Below, in pieces: positions 1 through 7,457 of a stretch of DNA of 15,545 nt. Below the pieces are notes generated by a model. That model saw only the letters and a program-made list of their open reading frames with translations, was not told the origin of the DNA and ran no database searches. The stretch is from Mxb001 sp044360385 (GTDB lineage Bacteria > Actinomycetota > Actinomycetes > S36-B12): NCBI GenBank assembly GCA_044360385.1, contig JBIKKK010000036.1, positions 1 to 15,545 of the forward strand, read 5' to 3'. Position numbers and translations under genes: made by a program. How positions within the stretch are numbered: the stretch's first letter is position 1; every line of letters begins with the position of its first letter.

Positions 1-503
1 AGGGCTGCGGCCATGCGCTCGTGCGAGGCGCCCGCGATGCGATCCAGCGCGAGGGCAGGTGCCACCCTTGCGGCGATAACCTTGTCGGCGCGCTCTCGAT
101 GGTCGGATCCGTCACGCATGCCGTCGTCCTCCGTCCACGGGATGTCGGGTGCGCACCACAGCAGGACGTCGTACGCGCTCGCGTCATCAATGCCCTGCGC
201 GAGCAGCGAATCGTCGTCAAAGTACACGACGCTGTAGACCGCGGTCATGAGCGGGAGTGGATCGGCGATGACCCAGGGTGTGTCCGCGAACGCCGCCGCG
301 CGCACCACCGTTGCCACGGTGGCCAGCTGCGTGAGGTAGATGCCCTCCTGGTCGTGGGGCAGCGGGGGGCGGCCGTAGGAGGTGACGAAGTCGCGGAGGT
401 ACTCCTCGGCGACGAAGCCTGGGAGGGCATCGGCCAGGGACCGGGCCAGGGTCGACTTGCCCGTCGACTCCCCGCCGAGCATGCCGATCCTCCGGGGGTC
501 CAC
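1..503 (-). CDS. NadR-like P-loop kinase (AAA domain), C-terminus cut by window edge
   Basis: The minus-strand frame is open for 167 codons to the left edge without a stop. The protein opens with a Walker A loop, GGESTGKS (residues 10-17), followed by a segment with EEYLRDFV and later IADPLPLMTAVY and PWTEDDGMRDGSDHRER. This order (P-loop, E-Y-R segment, acidic Asp strand, then PW..DG.R lid) is that of the ribosylnicotinamide kinase domain of NadR and related AAA_28 ATPases, which phosphorylate nicotinamide riboside for NAD salvage. No adenylyltransferase or HTH domain precedes it, so it would be a stand-alone kinase. I chose GTG at 503 because it leaves a full first beta strand (RIGML) before the P-loop. 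ATG at 482 has a good GGAGG (489-493), but would leave only two residues before the loop. The family call is fairly firm; the substrate is inferred. Confidence 0.75.
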   Translation of the reverse strand, partial: MDPRRIGMLGGESTGKSTLARSLADALPGFVAEEYLRDFVTSYGRPPLPHDQEGIYLTQLATVATVVRAAAFADTPWVIADPLPLMTAVYSVVYFDDDSLLAQGIDDASAYDVLLWCAPDIPWTEDDGMRDGSDHRERADKVIAARVAPALALDRIAGASHERMAAA

Positions 504-509
504 GCGCCC

Positions 510-515
510 ATGATC
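510..515 (-). promoter_or_regulatory. Possible -10 element for a leaderless kinase mRNA
   Basis: On the minus strand, GATCAT lies exactly 6 nt before the GTG at 503, the same geometry as the better TANNNT examples at 5272, 5737 and 9362. It keeps the key A2 and T6 positions but lacks T1. No Shine-Dalgarno sequence precedes this GTG. The match is weak and could be chance. Confidence 0.25.
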
Positions 516-522
516 GCCGTGG

Positions 523-593
523 ACTTCGTTGAGTGGCGACTTGTGAGGGCCTCCACCGGCGTGTCGCGTGCATGGGCCGCCACTCAACGAAGT
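523..593. repeat. 16-bp perfect inverted repeat between divergent kinase and fadA (candidate operator pair)
   Basis: The left arm ACTTCGTTGAGTGGCG (523-538) is the exact reverse complement of the right arm CGCCACTCAACGAAGT (578-593), with 39 nt between. The right copy is itself a dyad: GCCACT-CAACGA-AGTGGC at 579-596. The left copy keeps one half of that dyad well (GCCACT on the minus strand) and the other poorly. A dyad occurring twice in a divergent promoter region is what a dimeric repressor such as a TetR protein would use. The regulator encoded at 4064 is an obvious candidate, but nothing in the sequence proves the link. A structured RNA is the alternative reading. Confidence 0.6.
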
Positions 594-599
594 GGCCCC

Positions 600-628
600 T
601 TGCAAGCCGGGTTACCGACGAGTAGCGT
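600..628 (+). promoter_or_regulatory. Putative sigma-A-type promoter of the fadA operon
   Basis: TTGCAA (600-605) and TAGCGT (623-628) are separated by 17 nt and fit a housekeeping actinobacterial promoter (TTGNNN / TANNNT). Transcription would begin near 635, giving a leader of about 42 nt before fadA. The right operator-like dyad (579-596) ends 4 nt upstream of the -35 box, so a bound protein could block polymerase. Confidence 0.4.
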
Positions 629-676
629 TGTTGACGGTTGCTCAACTAGCCCGGCTCACCACGCAGGAGGCCCCCC

Positions 677-1888
<1,212 letters not shown>

Positions 1889-1896
1889 GGAGAATC

Positions 1897-4059
1897 ATGA
1901 GCGACAACATGTTCCGCTGGGAGAAGGACTCCGACAACGTCGTCACCTTGACGATGGACGACCCGGGCGGCAGTGCCAACACCCTCAACGACACCTTCAT
2001 CACCTCCCTCGAGGCCACGCTTGATCGCCTCGAGGAGGAGAAGGACGACATCGCCGGCGTCATCGTGACGAGCGCGAAGAAGACCTTCTTCGCCGGCGCC
2101 GACCTCAACATGATCATCCAGGCGACCCCCGCCGACGCGGAGCGCCTCGAGAAGGAGATCGCGCGCGTCAAGGCGGCCTTCCGCCGCCTGGAGACGATGG
2201 GCAAGCCCGTCGCCGCGGCGATCAACGGCGCCGCACTCGGCGGCGGCCTGGAGATCGCGCTGGCCTGCCACTACCGCGTCGCACTCGACGCCAAGGGCAG
2301 CGAGATCGGCCTGCCCGAGGTCTCCCTCGGCCTGCTGCCCGGCGCCGGTGGCGTCGTGCGCACCACGCGCATGTTTGGCCTGCAGAAGGCGCTCATGGAG
2401 GTGCTCCTCCAGGGCCAGCAGCGCAAGCCGCAGGCGGCCAAGGAGGTCGGCCTCGTCGACGAGGTCGTCGCGACACCCGAGGAGATGCTCGCGTCCGCGA
2501 AGGCCTGGGTGCTGGCCCACCCCGAGGCAGTGCAGCCCTGGGACGCGCCCGGCTACAAGATGCCCGGGGGCACGCCGTCCAATCCCAAGCTCGCGATGAT
2601 GCTTCCGGCCTTCCCCGCCAACCTGCGCAAGCAGGTCAAGGGTGCGCCGATGCCCGCACCGCTCGCGATCATGGCGGCCTCCGTCGAGGGCGCCCAGGTC
2701 GACTTCGCCAACGCGGAGAAGATCGAGGCTCGCTACTTCGCAAGCCTGGCCACCGGACAGGTCGCCAAGAACATGACGCAGGCGTTCTTCTTCGACCTGC
2801 AGCACATCACCAAGGGAGGCGCGCGTCCTGAGGGCTACCCGCAGTACAAGCCGACCAAGGGCCTCATCATGGGCGCCGGGATGATGGGCGCCGGCATCGC
2901 CTACGTCTGTGCCCGCAACGGCATCGAGGTCGTCCTCGTGGACACGACGATGGAGGCCGCGGAGAAGGGCAAGGCCTACTCGCAGGGAATCCTGGACAAG
3001 GCGGTCTCGCGCGGCAAGATGACCGAGTCCGCGCGTGACGAGGTGCTCGCTCGCATCACACCGAGCGATTCCCTTGACCTCGCCAAGGGTGCGGATTTTG
3101 TCATCGAGGCGGTCTTCGAGAACCAGGCGCTCAAGAACGAGACCTTCGGTCGTATCGAGCCGGTACTCGCCGCTGACGCCCTCCTGGCCTCTAACACCTC
3201 GACGCTGCCGATCACCGGTCTCGCCCAGGGGGTCACGCGGCCAGAAGACTTCATCGGCCTGCACTTCTTCTCACCGGTCGACAAGATGCCGCTCCTGGAG
3301 ATCGTCGTCGGCGAGAAGACCTCTGACGCGACGATCGCCAAGGCACTCGATGTCGCCGCGGCGATCAAGAAGACGCCGATCGTCGTCAACGACAGCCGCG
3401 GCTTCTTCACCAGCCGCGTGATCGGCACGTTCATGGGCGAGGCCGTCGCGATGCTCGCCGAGGGCGTGCCCGCGCCGTCCATCGAGCAGGCTGCACTGCA
3501 GTCCGGCTACCCCACCGGGCCCCTGGCACTCTTTGACGAGGTGAGTCTCACGCTCGGCCGCCGCATCCGCGAGGAGGGGCGCGTCGCTATGGAGGCCGCG
3601 GGGCAGTCCTTCCCCGATCACCCGTCCTACCCTGCGATCGACCGCATGGTCGTGGAGTTCGAGCGCGGCGGGCGCGCTGCAGGTGCGGGTTTCTACGAGT
3701 ACGTCGACGGCAAGCGCCTCGGCCTGTGGGACGGCCTCGTGGACAACTTCGGCGGCACCAATCTCGACATGCCTTTTGTGGACATGAAGGAGCGCATGCT
3801 CTTCGCCGAGGCCATCGAGTCGGTCAAGTGCTACGACGAGGGCGTGCTGCGCTCGGTGCCGGAGGCCAACATCGGATCGATCTTCGGCATTGGCTTCCCG
3901 CCGTGGACCGGTGGCGTGCTGCAGTACATCAACGGCTACCCGGGTGGGCCCGCCGGATTCGTCGCGCGCGCTCGCGAGCTCGCGGCGGCGTACGGCGATC
4001 GCTTCTCCCCGCCAGCCTCGCTCGTCGCTCTGGCCGATTCGGGTGGGCGCTACTCCTGA
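1897..4059 (+). CDS. fadB: Fused enoyl-CoA hydratase / 3-hydroxyacyl-CoA dehydrogenase (FadB)
   Basis: This 720-aa multifunctional beta-oxidation alpha subunit hydrates 2-enoyl-CoA and then oxidises the 3-hydroxyacyl-CoA with NAD. The crotonase domain (about 1-200) has GADLNMI, ALGGGLEI and LPEVSLG; Glu119 and Glu141 correspond to the two catalytic glutamates of E. coli FadB. The NAD-binding domain starts near 320 with GAGMMG (326-331). The catalytic pair is His456 (GLHFFSP) and Glu468, 12 residues apart as expected. The C-terminal dehydrogenase domains run from about 497 (NDSRGFF) to 720. ATG 1897 is preceded by GAGGAGAA overlapping the fadA stop region. An upstream in-frame extension into fadA is not needed by the domain. 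It is co-transcribed with fadA, and tetR begins 4 nt after its stop. All key residues are present. Confidence 0.95.
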   Translation: MSDNMFRWEKDSDNVVTLTMDDPGGSANTLNDTFITSLEATLDRLEEEKDDIAGVIVTSAKKTFFAGADLNMIIQATPADAERLEKEIARVKAAFRRLETMGKPVAAAINGAALGGGLEIALACHYRVALDAKGSEIGLPEVSLGLLPGAGGVVRTTRMFGLQKALMEVLLQGQQRKPQAAKEVGLVDEVVATPEEMLASAKAWVLAHPEAVQPWDAPGYKMPGGTPSNPKLAMMLPAFPANLRKQVKGAPMPAPLAIMAASVEGAQVDFANAEKIEARYFASLATGQVAKNMTQAFFFDLQHITKGGARPEGYPQYKPTKGLIMGAGMMGAGIAYVCARNGIEVVLVDTTMEAAEKGKAYSQGILDKAVSRGKMTESARDEVLARITPSDSLDLAKGADFVIEAVFENQALKNETFGRIEPVLAADALLASNTSTLPITGLAQGVTRPEDFIGLHFFSPVDKMPLLEIVVGEKTSDATIAKALDVAAAIKKTPIVVNDSRGFFTSRVIGTFMGEAVAMLAEGVPAPSIEQAALQSGYPTGPLALFDEVSLTLGRRIREEGRVAMEAAGQSFPDHPSYPAIDRMVVEFERGGRAAGAGFYEYVDGKRLGLWDGLVDNFGGTNLDMPFVDMKERMLFAEAIESVKCYDEGVLRSVPEANIGSIFGIGFPPWTGGVLQYINGYPGGPAGFVARARELAAAYGDRFSPPASLVALADSGGRYS

Positions 4060-4063
4060 GCCG

Positions 4064-4702
4064 GTGCGCGTGACCGGGCCCGTCGGCTCGGTCACGCCGC
4101 CTGCTCGCCTCCCCGCTGACGAGCGGCGTCGGCAACTCGTGGAAATTGGGTGGCGGCTGCTGCAGTCGCGGCCCATCCATGAGATGGCGCTGGACGAGGT
4201 GGCGGCTGAAGCCGGCATCTCCCGGACCCTCGTCTTCCACTACTTCCCCACCAAGGGCGACTTCTACGCCGCGGTCGTGCAATCCGCTGGCGAGCACCTC
4301 TTGCGACCCGTGCTCACCCCGGAAGGTGCCTCCGCCGAGGAGCGGGTCCGCACGCTGGTGGAAGGCTTCGTGCGCCTGGTCGAGCGGAATCGGTCGTCCT
4401 ACACCGCACTCGTGCGCGCCGCGGGAGGCGGAGACCAGCGCGTCGTAGACCTCATCGGCGAGATTCGCGATTCGCTCGTGCCCAAGTGGCTGGCTGCGGC
4501 CGAGTGGGCCGACGATCCCGACAGCGGCGGTTCCACCGAAGCGCCGGGCCGCAGTGCGCTCGCGCGATTGATCGTGCGCGGTTGGCTCGTCGGTATGGAA
4601 GAGACGGTGCTGGCGTGGGATCCTCGGACCGTGTCGCGAGAGGACCTCGTCGATCACCTGACCCGATCGCTCTTCGCCGAGCTTGAACTCACCAGGAGGT
4701 GA
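4064..4702 (+). CDS. TetR-family transcriptional regulator, probable local regulator of fadAB
   Basis: The 212-aa product has an N-terminal TetR DNA-binding domain. A first helix (ADERRRQLVEIGWRLL) is followed by the helix-turn-helix LDEVAAEAGISRTLVFHYF and KGDFYAAV (about 43-71). The rest is a helical ligand/dimer domain with a Gly/Ser-rich acidic loop near 149-163. It starts directly after fadB, which suggests it is made with the pathway and responds to an acyl-CoA or other intermediate, as FadR-type TetR proteins do; the ligand is inferred. Start choice is between GTG 4064 and GTG 4070. Neither has a clear Shine-Dalgarno, and a strong hairpin (4068-4097) covers the second and abuts the first, so translation may depend on ribosomes finishing fadB. 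The next gene starts 2 nt after its stop. Confidence 0.88.
   Translation: MRVTGPVGSVTPPARLPADERRRQLVEIGWRLLQSRPIHEMALDEVAAEAGISRTLVFHYFPTKGDFYAAVVQSAGEHLLRPVLTPEGASAEERVRTLVEGFVRLVERNRSSYTALVRAAGGGDQRVVDLIGEIRDSLVPKWLAAAEWADDPDSGGSTEAPGRSALARLIVRGWLVGMEETVLAWDPRTVSREDLVDHLTRSLFAELELTRR
4068..4097 (+). repeat. Strong hairpin / palindrome over the tetR start
   Basis: GCGTGACCGGGCC (4068-4080) pairs with GGCTCGGTCACGC (4085-4097) over 13 positions with one G-U pair, leaving a 4-nt loop. It begins 9 nt after the fadB stop and includes the GTG at 4070. No T-run follows, so it is not a classical intrinsic terminator. It could sequester the tetR start, protect the fadAB mRNA 3' end, or serve as an operator for autoregulation. 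Part of the match is unavoidable in GC-rich DNA, but 13 consecutive pairs is well above background. Confidence 0.6.
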
Positions 4703-4704
4703 CC

Positions 4705-5247
4705 GTGACCGACCCCGTTGTCATCATCGTGCGCCACGCAGAGAAGCCCGCGCCTGAGGGCCCGCACGGCGTGGACCACCACGGGCATCCGTCGGGTCAC
4801 GCGCTGACTCCGCGCGGTTGGTCTCGCGCGGGCGCGCTTGCGGCGCGCATGGCCTACGCGGGGCGCCCCGGCGATGACATCGTCAAGCCGGAGCGGGTCT
4901 ATGCGACCGCGACAGATACCCACCACGAGAGCGATCGCCCCAGGATGACGGCGCACGGCATAGCCAAGCGCCTCGACCTGGACATGCTCGATCACCTGGG
5001 CCGCGGCGACGAGACCGCGCTGGTCACCGAGGTGGTTTCCGCGGGCCAGCCGACGCTCATCGTCTGGGACCACGGGCACATTCCCACGCTGACGCGCGCC
5101 TTCCCGCTCGCGCCGGGCACTGAAGTCCCCGACGCCTGGCCGGAGGATCGTTTCGATCTCTACTGGGTGCTCACTCCGGGGGAGTCCGGCTACTCGCTCA
5201 CCATCGCTCCGCAGCAACTACTGGCGGGAGACGCGCCCACGGCGTAG
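4705..5247 (+). CDS. Histidine phosphatase superfamily protein (phosphoglycerate-mutase-like)
   Basis: The 180-aa protein opens with VVIIVRHAEKP, where Arg10-His11 form the phosphohistidine motif (RHA instead of the more common RHG). LTPRGWSRA follows at 35-43, and a late His123 lies in IVWDHGHI, the position of the second catalytic histidine. It therefore probably hydrolyses a phosphate ester in the cytoplasm, but the substrate is unknown. A His-rich segment lies between the two first motifs (residues 21-33). GTG 4705 is chosen because AGGAGG (4694-4699) sits 5 nt upstream; GTG 4699 would overlap that site. It follows tetR by 2 nt, so it is probably the last gene of the fad operon, which hints at a role in acyl or phosphate metabolism. 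That link is only positional. Confidence 0.75.
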   Translation: MTDPVVIIVRHAEKPAPEGPHGVDHHGHPSGHALTPRGWSRAGALAARMAYAGRPGDDIVKPERVYATATDTHHESDRPRMTAHGIAKRLDLDMLDHLGRGDETALVTEVVSAGQPTLIVWDHGHIPTLTRAFPLAPGTEVPDAWPEDRFDLYWVLTPGESGYSLTIAPQQLLAGDAPTA

Positions 5248-5271
5248 CAGAGGTTCTGGCTGCCACGGCAT

Positions 5272-5277
5272 TACTGT
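5272..5277 (+). promoter_or_regulatory. -10 element (TACTGT), leaderless start
   Basis: TACTGT is followed by exactly 6 nt and then the ATG at 5284, so transcription would begin at or next to the start codon. No Shine-Dalgarno is present, which fits a leaderless mRNA. No convincing -35 box is seen, which is common in this phylum. Confidence 0.5.
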
Positions 5278-5283
5278 CGGCTT

Positions 5284-5700
5284 ATGACGGAGGCCGATCT
5301 CCGCGACATCAGCGGTGTTGCCGCATCTGCGCGCCTTATCCGCATGATCCTGTCCGTCGGCTCGACGTTCTTCCTCATCGCAGGGGCATTGCTCTTCGTC
5401 GTCCCCGACTCCTTCGCAGCATGGATCGGGCTAGAGGCATCCGATGACGTGGCCTGGACCCTGCGCATGCTCGGCGTCGTCCTCATGGCCCTCGCGGGGC
5501 AGATGTGGTTGGTCCGGCGGGCGCGGGATCATCCCGTTCTCGGTGCTGGTGCGGTGATGATGGTCGCGTCGTCACTACTCACGGCACTCACGATCACACT
5601 CCCGGGTGAGTGGACGCCTCTGCGCTGGGCACTCCTGGGTGCGGGGGCGGTCTTTGCCCTCGCTTATCTCGCTCTGCTCATGGCCAGTCGCCGCCTCTGA
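5284..5700 (+). CDS. Small four-helix membrane protein of unknown function
   Basis: The 138-aa product has four hydrophobic stretches, approximately residues 20-40, 59-77, 86-106 and 113-134. They are separated by short loops, with Arg-rich ends (WLVRRARDH after helix 2, ASRRL at the C-terminus) that suggest both termini face the cytoplasm. I recognise no catalytic motif; the layout resembles small DUF4345-like integral membrane proteins, but this is only a topological resemblance. The ATG at 5284 has no Shine-Dalgarno and lies 6 nt after a TACTGT -10 element, so it is probably expressed from its own leaderless promoter and not from the fad operon. The next gene also has its own apparent promoter. 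Confidence 0.7.
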   Translation: MTEADLRDISGVAASARLIRMILSVGSTFFLIAGALLFVVPDSFAAWIGLEASDDVAWTLRMLGVVLMALAGQMWLVRRARDHPVLGAGAVMMVASSLLTALTITLPGEWTPLRWALLGAGAVFALAYLALLMASRRL

Positions 5701-5736
5701 TCTGCGAACGGGCTGGCTTCCCGTCGGCCGGTTGAC

Positions 5737-5742
5737 TAATCT
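5737..5742 (+). promoter_or_regulatory. -10 element (TAATCT), leaderless start
   Basis: TAATCT is followed by 6 nt and the ATG at 5749, the same spacing as upstream of 5284. There is no Shine-Dalgarno before this ATG. A TTGACT overlaps the element (5732-5737) and is too close to be its -35. Confidence 0.5.
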
Positions 5743-5748
5743 CCGGGC

Positions 5749-6912
5749 ATGCACCTCGTGACGCGCAATGTTGCGGTGGCCCTCGGCGCGACGGCGCTTC
5801 TCAGCGGACTTCTGGTGGGCGCCGTACCTGCCAGTGCTCTGCTCATCGTGCCTGTTGCCCCCATCAAGGAGGGCGCACCCAATAGGATCTGTGCCTGGCC
5901 CATCAACTATCCGGCGGACGCCAACTATTCGTGGCCGGACACCGACGCCGCGTACTTCGTGCAGAGTGCCTTCATTGAGAAGGGCGACGAGCTCGTGTTC
6001 ACTGGGCGTGATCCAAAGGCGCGCTACTGGTCAATCCAGACGTACAGCTTCCGTGATCGGGAAGTGATCGACAGCGTCAACGATTCCCAGGTCAAGCGGG
6101 AGGGCAAGGGGAGGAAGGCTCAGTGGACGGTGCGTGTCACGACCTCGAAGAGTGCCCCCGGAGACAATGTGCTCCAAGGCGCTCTCCCGTTTACGCCTCC
6201 TATCGGGCGCTTGCCGAGCAAGGAGGAGGACGGGCACCAGCTCACGGTGGTTATCTATCGCGTCTACCGTTCAGCGACGGGCGAGCCCGCTGGGGGACCG
6301 CTTCCCATGGTGGAGGTCCGCGGCAAAGACGGCCGACGCGATGTGCTGGCGCCATGCAAGGCAAGTCAGATCGGGCCGCCAGAGGACCGCATCGAACTGC
6401 CTGCCCAGCAGGATGTCCCTGGTGCTTTCACGCGGGCACCCGGCGGAAGCTTCTATCCGAGCTTCGATACGTCGTACCTCGTTGCTGAACGCGCCTACGA
6501 TCCGTCGAAGGTGCTCGTCGTCAGGGGCAAGTCTCCCCGGACCCCTCGAGACGTGCGGTACTGGTCCTTGTGTCAGAACATCAACGAATCGCCTCTTCCT
6601 GTCGTCGACTGCGTGAGTGACAGCAACATCAAGGTCACCAAAGGCAGGTACACCATCGCCGTCGTCACAGACAAGCAGGTCGCCCCCAGGGATCGCGTCA
6701 AGTACAAGGGCGTGACGTTCATCGACTGGGGAGCGGTGGCGGCGGACGGAAGTTACAGGTCAGCCCTGCTTCTCTTCCGGCATATCCTTCCCAATCCCAA
6801 GTTCGCCTACTCCGTGGCGCAAGTGGACGAGTACCAACTCGCTTCGACCACCATGGGTGACTACGCCCCGATCATCGAGCAGGTTCCACTTTCGGAGCTG
6901 CGCCCTCGCTAA
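5749..6912 (+). CDS. Secreted protein with two tandem copies of one domain, function unknown
   Basis: The 387-aa protein starts with a signal peptide: MHLVTRN, a hydrophobic core (residues 8-29), and a likely cleavage after ASA at 28-30. No lipobox is seen. The mature part is a duplication. Residues 63-145 and 237-322 share the pattern DT..YFV / DTSYLV, a beta strand ending in RYWS (92-95 and 270-273), DSVNDSQVK / DCVSDSNIK, and WTVRVTTSKSAPGDNV / YTIAVVTDKQVAPRDRV. Each copy is followed by another hydrophobic strand (LTVVIYRVY / ALLLFRHIL). Four cysteines (48, 203, 275, 288) could form disulfides outside the cell. I do not recognise an enzyme motif; the predicted beta-rich fold loosely recalls DUF1214-type domains. 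Third codon positions are noticeably richer in A/T than in fadAB. Expression is probably from a leaderless promoter. Its stop overlaps the stop of the convergent Nudix gene. Confidence 0.75.
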   Translation: MHLVTRNVAVALGATALLSGLLVGAVPASALLIVPVAPIKEGAPNRICAWPINYPADANYSWPDTDAAYFVQSAFIEKGDELVFTGRDPKARYWSIQTYSFRDREVIDSVNDSQVKREGKGRKAQWTVRVTTSKSAPGDNVLQGALPFTPPIGRLPSKEEDGHQLTVVIYRVYRSATGEPAGGPLPMVEVRGKDGRRDVLAPCKASQIGPPEDRIELPAQQDVPGAFTRAPGGSFYPSFDTSYLVAERAYDPSKVLVVRGKSPRTPRDVRYWSLCQNINESPLPVVDCVSDSNIKVTKGRYTIAVVTDKQVAPRDRVKYKGVTFIDWGAVAADGSYRSALLLFRHILPNPKFAYSVAQVDEYQLASTTMGDYAPIIEQVPLSELRPR

Positions 6913-7403
6913 CGCGCGCGGGCAAGGATCTCGAGTAGCGAGGGAAGCGCCTCCGCAAAGGGCCGAAAGAGTGGCAGGTCATCGAGCTCGTTGATGGCCC
7001 ACCACGCAGCCTCATCGTTCTCCGGTGACAGGGTCGCGTCGTAGTGGGGTCGATCATCGACCAGGGCGCAGCAGGTGTGGTAACTCCACAGCCCCTGCTG
7101 AACCACCACCTCATGGATCCCGGCCAGCCGCCAGCCCGTCGGCACGGCGCCGATCTCCTCGTCGAATTCGCGCAGTGCTGCCTCGACAGGCGCCTCGTGC
7201 TCGTCGATGGCCCCGCCCGGCACCGACCACTCGCCGTTGCCCCCGTGGACCCAGTGCGCGCGGCGGGCCAGCAGGATGCGATCGGTCGAGCCCTCTCGGT
7301 GGCACAGAAGCATTCCTGCGGCACCGAATCGACCCCAGACGACGCGACCGGAGTCGAGCGTCACCCAGCCGTCACCGGAACCGGGTCGGCTGATGAGGGT
7401 CAC
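6909..7403 (-). CDS. Nudix hydrolase
   Basis: The 164-aa protein contains a complete Nudix box (GX5EX7REUXEEXGU) at residues 64-86. It reads G, AIDEH, E, seven residues, REF, D, EE, I, GA. The glutamates bind the metal that cleaves a nucleoside diphosphate linked to another group. It is preceded by GNGEWSVPGG, typical of the family, and by ILLARRAHWVHGG. The substrate cannot be read from the motif: oxidised nucleotides, ADP-ribose or similar are all possible. The start is GTG at 7403; no Shine-Dalgarno is visible, but CACAAT lies 6 nt upstream, matching the leaderless geometry seen nearby except for the first base. It lies downstream of ppa on the same strand with 54 nt between. Confidence 0.9.
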   Translation of the reverse strand: MTLISRPGSGDGWVTLDSGRVVWGRFGAAGMLLCHREGSTDRILLARRAHWVHGGNGEWSVPGGAIDEHEAPVEAALREFDEEIGAVPTGWRLAGIHEVVVQQGLWSYHTCCALVDDRPHYDATLSPENDEAAWWAINELDDLPLFRPFAEALPSLLEILARAR

Positions 7404-7418
7404 GTGGTCATTGTGGCA

Positions 7419-7454
7419 AAGAGGTCGGGCGGCGGCGACTCAGCGACCTGCTCT
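7419..7454 (-). terminator. Possible weak terminator after ppa
   Basis: On the minus strand a stem AGAG-c-AGGTCG pairs with CGACCTCTTT, with one bulged base and a loop of about 16 nt. It starts a few bases after the ppa stop, and its 3' arm ends in a short TTT. The long loop and short U-run make it a poor intrinsic terminator; it may only attenuate read-through into the Nudix gene. Confidence 0.25.
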
Positions 7455-7457
7455 TGA

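Noticed and set aside
5705..5728. Small hairpin (ACGGG / CCCGT) after the four-helix membrane protein
   Set aside because: Only 5 bp with no T-run; too weak to call a terminator in GC-rich sequence.
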